Below the pieces are notes generated by a model. That model was given only the letters and a program-made list of their open reading frames with translations, was not told the origin of the DNA and did not search any database. DNA of 61,115 nt from Candidatus Arcticimaribacter sp. Lineage in GTDB: Bacteria > Bacteroidota > Bacteroidia > Flavobacteriales > Flavobacteriaceae. The position numbers and the translations under genes are program-made. Shown here in pieces: positions 24,443 through 33,124 of the stretch; positions within the stretch are counted from its first letter, which is position 1, and each line of letters opens with the position of its first letter. The DNA lies in the NCBI GenBank assembly GCA_002708445.1, contig PAOB01000054.1:1-61115 (forward strand), written 5' to 3'.

Positions 24443-25555
24443 ATGAAACAAGATTATTATGATATTTTGGGTGTATCCAAACGAGCATCAGCTTCTGAGA
24501 TAAAAAAAGCATATCGTAAAAAAGCAATTGAATTCCATCCTGACAAAAACCCAGGAGATTCCGACGCAGAAGCTAAGTTTAAAGATGCAGCAGAAGCATA
24601 TGAAATCTTAGGAGATAAAGATCAAAAAGCTAAATACGACCAATTTGGTCATGCAGCTTTTGATGGAAGTCAGGGTTTTGGTTCTGGCGGGATGAACATG
24701 GATGATATCTTCAGTCAATTTGGAGATATTTTCGGTGGTGGTTTCAGTGGCGGTTTCAGTGGTGGTTTTGGAGGTGGTGGTCAAAGACGTGCCAAAGGAA
24801 GCAATCTTAGAATCCGAGTTAAACTGACTCTTGAAGAAATAGCAACTGGTGTTGAAAAGAAAGTAAAGGTTAGACGTAAAGTTCAAGCAAAAGATGTTTC
24901 TTATTCAACCTGTACCAATTGCAAAGGATCGGGACAAACTGTTCGAATAGCAAATACTATTTTGGGTCGTATGCAAACCGCAGTTACTTGCCCTAGCTGT
25001 TCTGGATCCGGGCAAACCATTTCAAATCGACCCAAAGGAAGTGACTCCCAAGGGATGATAAATGAAGAGGAAACGGTATCAATCAAAATTCCTGCTGGAG
25101 TAGAGGACGGGATGCAGCTAAAAGTTTCTCAGAAAGGTAATTCAGCCCCTGGAAACGGAGTGTCTGGAGATTTAATTGTACTCATTGAAGAGCATCCTCA
25201 CAGCCGTTTTATGCGTGAGGGAAGCCACATTCATTACGATTTGTACATCTCTATTTCTGAGGCTGCATTGGGTATTTCAAAAGAATTTGATCTACTCGAA
25301 GGAAAAGTGCGAATCAAATTAGAATCAGGAATTCAATCAGGGAAAACACTTCGTTTAAGAGGCAAAGGACTTCCAGATGTAAATCGATACGGTACTGGAG
25401 ACTTACTAGTGCACATTAATGTTTGGACACCAAAAATACTAAATAGAGAACAAAAACAATTTTTTCAGAAAATGATGGAGGATGAAAACTTTATCCCTAA
25501 ACCTGAAAAATCTGATAAATCTTTCTTTGAAAAAGTAAAAGATATGTTTGTCTAA
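24443..25555 (+). CDS. dnaJ: Chaperone DnaJ with reduced zinc domain
   Basis: The 370-aa Hsp40 stimulates DnaK ATP hydrolysis. The J domain (residues 1-70) carries HPD in FHPDKNPGD. A glycine/phenylalanine stretch follows (GGGFSGGFSGGFGGGG), then a shortened zinc region, then two C-terminal substrate-binding domains. Instead of four CxxCxGxG motifs there are only two, CTNCKGSG near 157 and CPSCSGSG near 183, enough for one four-cysteine zinc site. I recall this reduced form from other flavobacteria, so it is probably lineage-wide rather than decay. It is co-transcribed with grpE. Confidence 0.96.
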   Translation: MKQDYYDILGVSKRASASEIKKAYRKKAIEFHPDKNPGDSDAEAKFKDAAEAYEILGDKDQKAKYDQFGHAAFDGSQGFGSGGMNMDDIFSQFGDIFGGGFSGGFSGGFGGGGQRRAKGSNLRIRVKLTLEEIATGVEKKVKVRRKVQAKDVSYSTCTNCKGSGQTVRIANTILGRMQTAVTCPSCSGSGQTISNRPKGSDSQGMINEEETVSIKIPAGVEDGMQLKVSQKGNSAPGNGVSGDLIVLIEEHPHSRFMREGSHIHYDLYISISEAALGISKEFDLLEGKVRIKLESGIQSGKTLRLRGKGLPDVNRYGTGDLLVHINVWTPKILNREQKQFFQKMMEDENFIPKPEKSDKSFFEKVKDMFV

Positions 25556-25638
25556 AAGGCAAGCATTTCAGTATACTTTTATCGAGAAGAGTAGTTTTTA
25601 AAAACAATTTTACCTTAACCTTATTTTTAAGTTGGGTT

Positions 25639-25670
25639 TTGTTTTTAGCCCTTTTTTTGTTTTATCTTTG
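25639..25670 (+). promoter_or_regulatory. Promoter of the mscS operon
   Basis: TTG (25639-25641), 21 bases, then TATCTTTG (25663-25670), a full match to the Bacteroidota consensus. The start codon lies 20 bases after the -7 box. Confidence 0.7.
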
Positions 25671-25689
25671 AGTACATTATTGGGTCTAA

Positions 25690-26532
25690 ATGCAGAAAAT
25701 TCTTGATTTTTTAAATTTCAATTTTACAATCGGTTCTTCGATTTCATTTACAGTACAATCCTTTCTGATTATTCTGATTGTATTTGTCTTTACAAGTTAT
25801 TTTCTAAAACTCATACGTCGAATTGTCTCCAGAACCCTGAGTGAACAGGCAAAATACACTTTTCAAAGTATTTTTTCTTTTATAAATTATTTTGTTTATG
25901 TAATCGTTATTCTGCTGACTTTTGACAATATTGGCCTAGACGTAACTGCTGTTTTTGCAGCTTCAGCTGCATTGTTAGTCGGTGTAGGTTTGGCATTACA
26001 AACCTTCATTCAGGATATCATTTCAGGTGTTTTTATCATTGCAGATCAAACAGTACACATAGGGGATATTATTCAACTTGATGGACAAGTTGGAAAAGTT
26101 GAAAACATTAAATTAAGAACCACCAGAGCAGTCACTATCGACAACAAAGTATTAATCATACCTAATCATAAATTTTTAACATCAATTCTCTACAATTGGA
26201 CCGAGAATGGAACACTAACTACTGAGTACATTCAGGTAGGCGTTGCTTATGGATCTGATTTAGATTTAGTCAAAAAATTATTGGTTGACCTCACATCTAG
26301 TTTCCCAGAAATTTTAAAAAACCCCAAGCCTTATGTCGTTTTTAATGATTTTGGCGACAATGCTTTGGATCTTAAATTAGCCATTACTCTTAACAACAGC
26401 TTTGCTGCCGAACGATTAAAGAGCAGAATTCGATTTAAAATTTATGAAGTATTTAAAGCTCACAATATTGACATACCTTTCCCCCAAAGAACAGTCTGGA
26501 TTAACCAAGTAGAACCCCATTCAAATGACTAA
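25690..26532 (+). CDS. mscS: Small-conductance mechanosensitive channel (MscS family)
   Basis: The 280-aa channel opens under membrane tension to release solutes after hypo-osmotic shock. About three transmembrane helices precede the pore-lining TM3 (AAALLVGVGLALQTFIQDIISGVFII near 95-120, with the Gly/Ala spacing of the family). The cytoplasmic beta domain follows with GDIIQLDGQVGKVENIKLRTT. Its last 8 bases overlap the response regulator gene, so both are co-translated. A strong promoter stands upstream. Confidence 0.94.
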   Translation: MQKILDFLNFNFTIGSSISFTVQSFLIILIVFVFTSYFLKLIRRIVSRTLSEQAKYTFQSIFSFINYFVYVIVILLTFDNIGLDVTAVFAASAALLVGVGLALQTFIQDIISGVFIIADQTVHIGDIIQLDGQVGKVENIKLRTTRAVTIDNKVLIIPNHKFLTSILYNWTENGTLTTEYIQVGVAYGSDLDLVKKLLVDLTSSFPEILKNPKPYVVFNDFGDNALDLKLAITLNNSFAAERLKSRIRFKIYEVFKAHNIDIPFPQRTVWINQVEPHSND

Positions 26533-27688
26533 AATTTTAATTATTGAAGATGAAGAACCTATTCGTCGTGTTCTCAAAAAAATTTTAAGCGAAGAGAATG
26601 ATGATTTTAAGTTATTCGAAGCTGAAGACGGAAAGCAAGGAATCAATCTTATACTAGAAGAGGATTATGATCTTATCTTGTGTGACATCAAAATGCCAAA
26701 AATGGATGGGCTCGAAGTTTTGGAAACCTCACGAAATAAAGGGGTAACAACTCCATTCATTATGTTAACGGGTCATGGTAATGTTGAGACAGCTGTACAC
26801 GCCATGAAAAACGGTGCTTATGATTTTATTCCTAAACCCCCTGATTTGAATCGCCTCCTTATCTCAGTTCGTAATGCTATCGAAAGCAAACACTTGATTA
26901 AAGAAAACGTATTTCTAAAAAAGAAAATTGCCAAGAAATATGAAATCATTGGAAATTCATTTAAAATTAAAGAGGTGATTGAAATGATTGATAAAGTAGC
27001 ACAAACTCAAGCGCGAATATTAATAACGGGTCAAAATGGAACGGGGAAAGAATTAGTTGCAAACCAAATTCATCAAAAAAGCAACCGAAGTAAATCCCCG
27101 CTAATTGAAGTAAACTGCGCAGCAATCCCCTCAGAATTGATAGAAAGTGAACTTTTTGGTCATCTCAAAGGAGCTTTTACCTCTGCAGTAAAGGATCGAA
27201 AAGGCAAGTTTGAAGCTGCTTCAGGGGGAACTTTATTTTTAGATGAAATTGGGGATTTGAGTCTCGGTGCTCAGGCAAAAGTTCTTCGTGCCCTGCAAGA
27301 AAATAAAGTACAACGGGTTGGGAGTGACAAAGATATTTCTGTTGATGTACGAGTTTTAGCTGCTACAAATAAAAACCTCAAAGAAGAAATAACAGCAGGT
27401 CGATTCCGAGAAGATTTGTACCACAGATTGGCAGTTATTTTGATTGAAGTTCCACCTCTTGCTCAAAGAACGGATGATATTCCGTTGCTGACGGAACATT
27501 TTATTAATCAAATTGCTTCAAAAGACGGAATGCCTGTGAAAAAGATTGATTCGGAAGCTTATGATTTATTAAAACAATACTCTTGGTCTGGGAACATCAG
27601 AGAATTGCGTAATGTGATTGAACGACTAATGATTTTGGGAGACGATCCAATAACGAAAAAAAATATTGTCCAATTTGCACCAAAGTAA
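26525..27688 (+). CDS. NtrC-like response regulator lacking a C-terminal HTH
   Basis: The 387-aa protein has a receiver domain (residues 1-120, phospho-acceptor D54 in CDIKMPKMDG, Lys in PKPPDL). A sigma-54-type AAA+ domain follows with Walker A GQNGTGKE near 165 and Walker B GTLFLDEIGDL near 236. The chain ends just after WSGNIRELRNVIERL, without the usual Fis-type DNA-binding helix-turn-helix. The loop that touches sigma-54 reads GAFTSA rather than GAFTGA. It may activate from solution or act through another protein. No partner kinase is nearby. It overlaps mscS and is followed after 7 bases by a peptidase gene. Confidence 0.92.
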   Translation: MTKILIIEDEEPIRRVLKKILSEENDDFKLFEAEDGKQGINLILEEDYDLILCDIKMPKMDGLEVLETSRNKGVTTPFIMLTGHGNVETAVHAMKNGAYDFIPKPPDLNRLLISVRNAIESKHLIKENVFLKKKIAKKYEIIGNSFKIKEVIEMIDKVAQTQARILITGQNGTGKELVANQIHQKSNRSKSPLIEVNCAAIPSELIESELFGHLKGAFTSAVKDRKGKFEAASGGTLFLDEIGDLSLGAQAKVLRALQENKVQRVGSDKDISVDVRVLAATNKNLKEEITAGRFREDLYHRLAVILIEVPPLAQRTDDIPLLTEHFINQIASKDGMPVKKIDSEAYDLLKQYSWSGNIRELRNVIERLMILGDDPITKKNIVQFAPK

Positions 27689-27695
27689 TTTTATT

Positions 27696-29072
27696 ATGAA
27701 AAAACTATGCCTTCTTTTATTACTCTTTTTTGGTTTTACTCAAGCCCAAAATTCTGGAGAAATTGAAACTCAGTTGAAATCTATTTACTCCACAGCACTG
27801 TTAAATGGTAAAAGTTATTCTTGGCTAGAACATCTGTCTGTTCAAATTGGAGGACGTTTGTCTGGTTCATTGAATGCCGAGCGTGCTGTTGATTGGGGAA
27901 AAGAGGAGTTGGATTTGTTAGGTCTCGATCGGGTATGGTTACAACCTGTAATGGTTCCAAAATGGATTCGTGGAACTTTTGAATATGCACACATTGAAAC
28001 AAGCCCAGGAAACACAATTAATGTACCAGTCTGTGCACTTGGGGGATCAGTAGCCACTCCAATAGCTGGAATTCGATCAGAAGTAATTGAAGTTGATGGA
28101 ATCAATGCCTTAAAAAAGTTAACTAAAAAGGATGTAGCTGGAAAGATAGTATTCTTTAACCGACCAATGCAAGCCGATTTGATCAACACTTTTGAAGCAT
28201 ATTCAGGCTGCGTTGACCAGCGATATTCTGGAGCTGAAGAAGCTGCAAAGTTAGGAGCAGTTGCTGTAATTGTTCGTTCTGTTAACTTAAGATTAGATGA
28301 TTTCCCTCACACAGGATCAATGAGTTATGGAGATTTATCTGTTCGAAAAAGAATACCGGCAGCAGCAATAAGTACCAACGGAGCTGAATTGTTGAGTTCT
28401 ATGTTGGCTTTAAATCCTATACTTCGTTTTTATTTAAAACAAAATTGTAAAAACTTACCTGATGTTCAATCTTACAATGTAATAGGAGAAATTAAAGGAT
28501 CCGATAAACCTGATGAAATAATGGTAGTAGGTGGACATTTGGATTCATGGGATCTTGGAGGTGGTGCTCATGATGATGGAGCTGGAGTTGTTCAGTCTAT
28601 GGAGGTTTTACGTTTATTTAAAGAAATTGATTATCAACCCAAAAGGACATTGAGAGTTGTCCTTTTTATGAATGAAGAAAACGGAATGCGAGGCGCAACT
28701 AAGTATGCCTCCATTTCAAAAGCAAAAAAAGAAAACCACGTATTTGCACTTGAATCTGACGCAGGTGGTTTTACGCCAAGAGGATTTACTATTGACACCA
28801 CTCCAGAAAAATTAAAAATTATTCAAAGTTGGGAACCTTATTTCAAACCTTATCTAATTCATATGTTTGTTAAGGGTGGAAGCGGAGCAGATGTTGGTCA
28901 TTTAAAAACAGATGCTAATATTCTTGCGGGTCTTCGTCCAGACTCACAGCGTTATTTTGATTACCATCATGCTGCAAATGACACCTTCGACAAAATTAAC
29001 AAAAGAGAATTAGAACTTGGATCTGCAACAATGGCCGCTTTTGTTTACTTGATAGATTACTTCAGTCTTTAA
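27696..29072 (+). CDS. Secreted M28-family metallopeptidase (carboxypeptidase Q-like)
   Basis: The 458-aa exported zinc peptidase has a signal peptide (MKKLCLLLLLFFGFTQAQ). A protease-associated insert lies near 130-240. The M28 core has HLDSWDLGGGAHDDGAGV near 280 (zinc His and bridging Asp), MNEENGMRGA near 325 (catalytic Glu pair), LESDAGG near 350 and a late HHAANDTFD near 425 (zinc His). It likely trims peptides or dipeptides in the periplasm. ATG 27696 is preferred because it starts the signal peptide. It lies in the mscS operon. Confidence 0.92.
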   Translation: MKKLCLLLLLFFGFTQAQNSGEIETQLKSIYSTALLNGKSYSWLEHLSVQIGGRLSGSLNAERAVDWGKEELDLLGLDRVWLQPVMVPKWIRGTFEYAHIETSPGNTINVPVCALGGSVATPIAGIRSEVIEVDGINALKKLTKKDVAGKIVFFNRPMQADLINTFEAYSGCVDQRYSGAEEAAKLGAVAVIVRSVNLRLDDFPHTGSMSYGDLSVRKRIPAAAISTNGAELLSSMLALNPILRFYLKQNCKNLPDVQSYNVIGEIKGSDKPDEIMVVGGHLDSWDLGGGAHDDGAGVVQSMEVLRLFKEIDYQPKRTLRVVLFMNEENGMRGATKYASISKAKKENHVFALESDAGGFTPRGFTIDTTPEKLKIIQSWEPYFKPYLIHMFVKGGSGADVGHLKTDANILAGLRPDSQRYFDYHHAANDTFDKINKRELELGSATMAAFVYLIDYFSL

Positions 29073-29083
29073 TTTTAAAATTA

Positions 29084-30451
29084 TTGAAATCATACACCAA
29101 AGAGTTTAGAAAAAATTTCAATTTAGCCTTTCCGGTCATGTTGGGATTATTGGGACACACATTTGTCCAACTAATTGACAACATAATGGTTGGGCAGTTA
29201 GGAACTACCGAGCTGGCATCAGTTTCGTTAGGGAACAGTTTTGTTTTTGTTGCAATGTCTTTGGGGATTGGTTTTTCTACTGCAATAACCCCTCTAGTTG
29301 CAGAAGCCGATGGTAGTTCAGACACAAAACGCGTTGCGGATGTTTTTACTCACGGTATTTTGATGTGCAGCTTTTTGGGCTTATTCTTGTTTTTAGGGGT
29401 CTATTTTTCTAGAAACATTATGTTTTCCATGAGTCAACCTCAAGAGGTAGTAATTTTAGCCTTCCCTTATTTAAATTGGGTTGCTGTTTCTCTTATTCCT
29501 TTAATTGTTTTTCAAGCTTACAAGCAATTTTCAGATGGATTATCATTAACCAGACCTGCCATGTATGCTGCTTTATTTGGAAACGGAATCAATATTTGCT
29601 TGAATTATGTACTGATTTTCGGTTATTTAGGATTCCCCAAACTTGGGGTAGAAGGTGCAGCAATCGGAACTTTAATAGCTCGTTTAGTAATGTTAATTTA
29701 CATGATTATTTACATAAAATATCATAAACAGTTTAGTGCTTACAAGCTTTCATTTAAACTTAATCAAATTCGAGGATTCTTGATTCAAAAAATTTTAAAG
29801 TTAGGTCTTCCATCAGCATTGCAAATGTTGTTTGAAGTAGTTTTTTTTACATCAGCAGTTTGGATGTCTGGAGTATTAGGGACAAACGCACAGGCTGCAA
29901 ATCAAATTGCATTAAATCTAAGCTCTATGACCTTTATGGTTGCAATGGGCTTAAGTGTAGCAGCTATGATTCGAGTGGGTAATCAACTTGGAAAAAAAGA
30001 TTTTGTAGAATTACGTCGTGTTGCTTTTTCAATCTTTTTCCTAATTGGAATCATTGATTTATTTTTTTGTCTGATTTACTTAACATTTAGCGATGACCTT
30101 CCTTGGATTTATTTAGGAAATAAAGGGTCTCTTACTCCAAAAGACACTTTAGAGGTTATCGTCATTGCATCTTCTCTGTTGATTGTTTCTGGTTTTTTCC
30201 AACTTACAGATGGATTACAGGCAGTGGTTCTGGGGGCTCTTAGAGGTTTACAAGACGTAAATCTTCCAACTGCTTTCACCTTTATTTCTTACTGGGTAAT
30301 TGGTTTTCCGGTTTCCTATTTTCTTGCATTTTACACTTCTTGGGGAGCTACAGGCATATGGATTGGTTTACTAACAGGACTGTCCTCTTCTGCAATTTTA
30401 CTATTTTTACGTTTTCAATACCTTACCAAAAAACTAATTCAAGTTAAATAA
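29084..30451 (+). CDS. MATE-family efflux transporter
   Basis: The 455-aa membrane protein has twelve predicted helices and two MATE repeats (FPVMLGLLGHTFVQLIDNIMVGQLG near residue 16; LGLPSALQMLFEVVFFTSAVWMSG near 237). It exports drugs or metabolites by Na+ or H+ antiport. Translation probably starts at TTG 29084, since homologues carry the same short YTKEF lead-in and the next ATG would remove half of the first helix. It is 11 bases after the peptidase and 7 bases before the next gene, all in one operon. Confidence 0.92.
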   Translation: MKSYTKEFRKNFNLAFPVMLGLLGHTFVQLIDNIMVGQLGTTELASVSLGNSFVFVAMSLGIGFSTAITPLVAEADGSSDTKRVADVFTHGILMCSFLGLFLFLGVYFSRNIMFSMSQPQEVVILAFPYLNWVAVSLIPLIVFQAYKQFSDGLSLTRPAMYAALFGNGINICLNYVLIFGYLGFPKLGVEGAAIGTLIARLVMLIYMIIYIKYHKQFSAYKLSFKLNQIRGFLIQKILKLGLPSALQMLFEVVFFTSAVWMSGVLGTNAQAANQIALNLSSMTFMVAMGLSVAAMIRVGNQLGKKDFVELRRVAFSIFFLIGIIDLFFCLIYLTFSDDLPWIYLGNKGSLTPKDTLEVIVIASSLLIVSGFFQLTDGLQAVVLGALRGLQDVNLPTAFTFISYWVIGFPVSYFLAFYTSWGATGIWIGLLTGLSSSAILLFLRFQYLTKKLIQVK

Positions 30452-30458
30452 ACACATT

Positions 30459-30683
30459 ATGGAAGTACCAAAGTTTTTAATTGCTGACAATTCAACTTTA
30501 GAAGAAGAAATTTTCGTGCTTCATATGGAGTATCCTCGTTTTCTTTTGAATGTTTCTAATGATGATATTTTGTGGTTAGAAGAGTTTACAAAAGAAGATG
30601 AAGATGAATTGTCAAAAGTTACGGAAAGTTTAATCGATGAAGCTCTTACTTTTTTTGATTCGGAGATTGAAAATCTACAATAA
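30459..30683 (+). CDS. Small acidic conserved hypothetical protein (74 aa)
   Basis: A short, strongly acidic soluble protein (EEEIFVLHMEYPRFLLNV, WLEEFTKEDEDEL) with a helical C-terminus. It looks like a small protein I have seen between a MATE gene and a PAP2 gene in flavobacteria. It starts 7 bases after MATE and its stop shares one base with the PAP2 start. No motif gives a function. Tight packing on both sides makes it a real gene. Confidence 0.75.
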   Translation: MEVPKFLIADNSTLEEEIFVLHMEYPRFLLNVSNDDILWLEEFTKEDEDELSKVTESLIDEALTFFDSEIENLQ

Positions 30684-31270
30684 TGATCGATCAACTTTTA
30701 GAGTTTGACACTTCACTTTTTTTATTGCTCAACAGATTGGGCACTCCTTTTTTTGACCCGTTTTGGATGCTGATTACCAACAAAATTACCAACATAATAA
30801 TCTATTTATTGTTGCTGATTTGGTATTTACAAATGAAAGGAGGTAAAGCTTCTTTTTTGATTTTACTTTTTATTGGACTATTAATTTTAATGACAGATCA
30901 AACAACTAATTTATTTAAATATGGTTTTGAACGTCTTAGACCTTGTCATAATCAAGAAATCGCTGACATCATGCGTATCGTCAAAAAAGGCTGTGGTGGT
31001 TTGTACGGTTATTTTTCAGGTCACGCCTCCAATTCGTTTGCATTATCCACCTATTTTTCACTTCTGTTTGCAAAGAGGTATCCCAAGTTAAAGTTTGCTT
31101 TGTTTTTTATGGCATCACTGATAGCATACAGCCGAATCTACATAGGCGTTCATTACCCATTGGATGTGATTTCAGGAGCTTTATTTGGAACATTGTGGTC
31201 AACATGCTTCTATTATGTCAGCCACAAATTTTGCTATCGATTTTTCCCAAAAGTTTCTCTAGAACTTTGA
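30683..31270 (+). CDS. PAP2-family membrane phosphatase
   Basis: The 195-aa integral membrane enzyme has the three PAP2 phosphatase motifs: KYGFERLRP near residue 74, FSGHASNSFA near 111 and SRIYIGVHYPLD near 152, holding the catalytic histidines. Likely substrates are undecaprenyl pyrophosphate, phosphatidylglycerol phosphate or lipid A phosphate. It overlaps the 74-aa gene by one base and is the last gene of the mscS operon. Its 3' end overlaps the end of the galM pseudogene on the other strand by 37 bases. Confidence 0.9.
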   Translation: MIDQLLEFDTSLFLLLNRLGTPFFDPFWMLITNKITNIIIYLLLLIWYLQMKGGKASFLILLFIGLLILMTDQTTNLFKYGFERLRPCHNQEIADIMRIVKKGCGGLYGYFSGHASNSFALSTYFSLLFAKRYPKLKFALFFMASLIAYSRIYIGVHYPLDVISGALFGTLWSTCFYYVSHKFCYRFFPKVSLEL

Positions 31271-32143
31271 GAAAAGTATTGAGTTTTTTGATAATATCTT
31301 TCATTAGGATGGAGAATTGTATTCGGGAAATGAGGAATGTTGGGTCCATTCGAAAACTTTTGAGTTTCTAAGCAAATACCATTTATTATTTCGGGTTTAA
31401 AAACAACTATTCCAGGTTGATCCGTCAAGACATCCATTTGAATTTTAGTAGTTTTTGCTCTTAATATTGCTTTAACAGTATCTTTTTGTCGCAGAACAAA
31501 ACAATCATCATAGCGTGAATTATTTATTGATCTGATTTTATTTCGATCAAAATCGGTTTTATTAACTTCAATAAAACTAACAGTTGGAAGTAGATCAGGG
31601 TTTAATTCCAGAACTTGATCAGCATTAATTTGTAATTCATGATCAAACAATTTGGGCACGCCACTCAAATTAAAATAACTGTGATTGGTCATGTTGATAG
31701 GAGTTGATTTAGTAGTTGTTGCCTTGTATTCTATTTGAAAAATATTCCGGTGAAGACTGTATTTGAGGGAAACTTTGACAATGCCAGGATGTCCATTTGG
31801 GACAGGTAAACACTCATGCTCTAAAATAAAATGCGGAATGGTACCGTGATACAAATCTGTTATTTTCCAAGTTAAACCACTCCATCCTTGTTGTCCGCCG
31901 TGAAGTTGAATTCCATTTTCATTTTCAATATGAAAAGTTTTATTATCAATTGAATAGCGCTCACTAATTCTACCTTAATAACGTCCAATACAAGCTCCTA
32001 AATGTATGGGGTTGTCAAGGTACTCATCTGATTTTTTTACCTATGACTACATTAGTTTTTCCAAACCATAGCTCTTTTATTATTCCTCCATAGGGTAAGA
32101 CAACTAATTTTAAATCTCTATTTATTAGGGCAATTTCTTTCAA
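31234..32143 (-). pseudogene. galM: Aldose 1-epimerase (galM) pseudogene, frameshift plus stop
   Basis: Read on the minus strand from TTG 32143, the sequence encodes a galactose mutarotase split by two lesions. KEIALINRDLKLVVLPYGGIIKELWFG leads to a run of seven A (32032-32038), where one extra base shifts the frame. The new frame gives DEYLDNPIHLGACIGRY, then TAA (31975-31977) where relatives have a residue before GRIS. The rest is open: NGIQLHGGQQGWSG (mutarotase histidine), NMTNHSYFNLSG with the second conserved His, and a C-terminal PGIVVFKPE. Without the lesions it would be about 302 aa. It starts 4 bases beyond the msrA stop, so it was an operon partner. Confidence 0.88.
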
Positions 32144-32146
32144 GTG

Positions 32147-32806
32147 TTAATTTAATTTTTTTTTGAGTAATTCTGGATATGCTTTCTGAAATCTTCTTAG
32201 ACGAGGAATAGAAACCTGCTGAACGTAAGGATTTTTTGGATTTAATCGCTCGTAGTTTTGATGGTACTCCTCTGCATAATAAAACTTTTCGAGAGGTTTT
32301 ACTTCAGTTACAATTTCATTGCTAAAGATTTCTTTCTCCTCCAATAATTCAATGTATTTCTGAATGGTTTCTCGTTCATTTTCATTTGTGTAAAAGGCTA
32401 TTGATCTGTATTGAGTACCACGATCTGGACCCTGTCTGTTAGCTGATGTTGGGTCATGAGATCCAAAAAAAACTTGAATTAATGTTCCAAATGAAACTAT
32501 TTTGGGATCATAAAGAATTTCAACAGCTTCTGCATGTCCAGTTTTTCCAGTTCCAATTTGATTGTAGTTTGGGTTTTTTGTTTGACCCCCCGAATAACCC
32601 GAATAAACTTCATGAACACCTTTTACACTCTCGTAAATTGCTTCTACACACCAAAAACAACCTGCAGCAAAATAGGCTTTTTCTAACTCATCTTGAACTT
32701 TTTCGGTTGGTAACCAAATTTGCTCATTGCGATCAATGGGTTTTGTTCCATTTGTTAAACAGGTTTGAAAAATGAGAACGCTAATTAGTGTGATAGTACC
32801 TTTCAT
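32147..32806 (-). CDS. msrA: Peptide methionine sulfoxide reductase MsrA (probable lipoprotein)
   Basis: The 219-aa enzyme reduces methionine-S-sulfoxide in proteins. The catalytic motif GCFWCVE is near residues 49-55, with the supporting segments YSGYSGGQTKNPNY, GHAEAVEILYDP and FFGSHDPTSANRQGPDRGTQYRS. An N-terminal hydrophobic stretch with LIFQTC suggests a lipobox and export to the envelope, unlike the cytoplasmic E. coli enzyme. The galM pseudogene begins right after its stop codon. Confidence 0.95.
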   Translation of the reverse strand: MKGTITLISVLIFQTCLTNGTKPIDRNEQIWLPTEKVQDELEKAYFAAGCFWCVEAIYESVKGVHEVYSGYSGGQTKNPNYNQIGTGKTGHAEAVEILYDPKIVSFGTLIQVFFGSHDPTSANRQGPDRGTQYRSIAFYTNENERETIQKYIELLEEKEIFSNEIVTEVKPLEKFYYAEEYHQNYERLNPKNPYVQQVSIPRLRRFQKAYPELLKKKLN

Positions 32807-32936
32807 AAAGCCATACTTTTTTAATATTCAATAGAGTACAAATATCGGCTAAAATTATTAAATCTCTGTTCAAAACCAAATTCACAAACTCATTCAACTT
32901 TTAAAACTTGAATTTAATTTATCAAGACAGTAAAAA

Positions 32937-33119
32937 TTAGTCTAACAATCTGATTGGTCTCTTTTCAAAATTACCCTTACAATTTGGACATATGTTATTT
33001 AAAACATCAGTAACACAATCGATACAATAAGTACATTTATAGGAACAAATCATTACATTCGAATCTGTTGATTTGGGAACACTGTTGCAATGTTCACATT
33101 TTTTTTTCATTTCTAACAT
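32937..33119 (-). CDS. DUF1272 small zinc-ribbon-like protein
   Basis: The 60-aa protein is rich in cysteine pairs: CEHC near residue 8, CSYKCTYCIDC near 25-35 and CPNC near 44, ending in RPIRLLD. This spacing is the DUF1272 pattern, which should bind two zinc ions. The cellular role is unknown. It starts 6 bases after the stop of the broken membrane-protein gene, so the two shared a transcript. The frame itself is intact. Confidence 0.85.
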   Translation of the reverse strand: MLEMKKKCEHCNSVPKSTDSNVMICSYKCTYCIDCVTDVLNNICPNCKGNFEKRPIRLLD

Positions 33120-33124
33120 AACAT

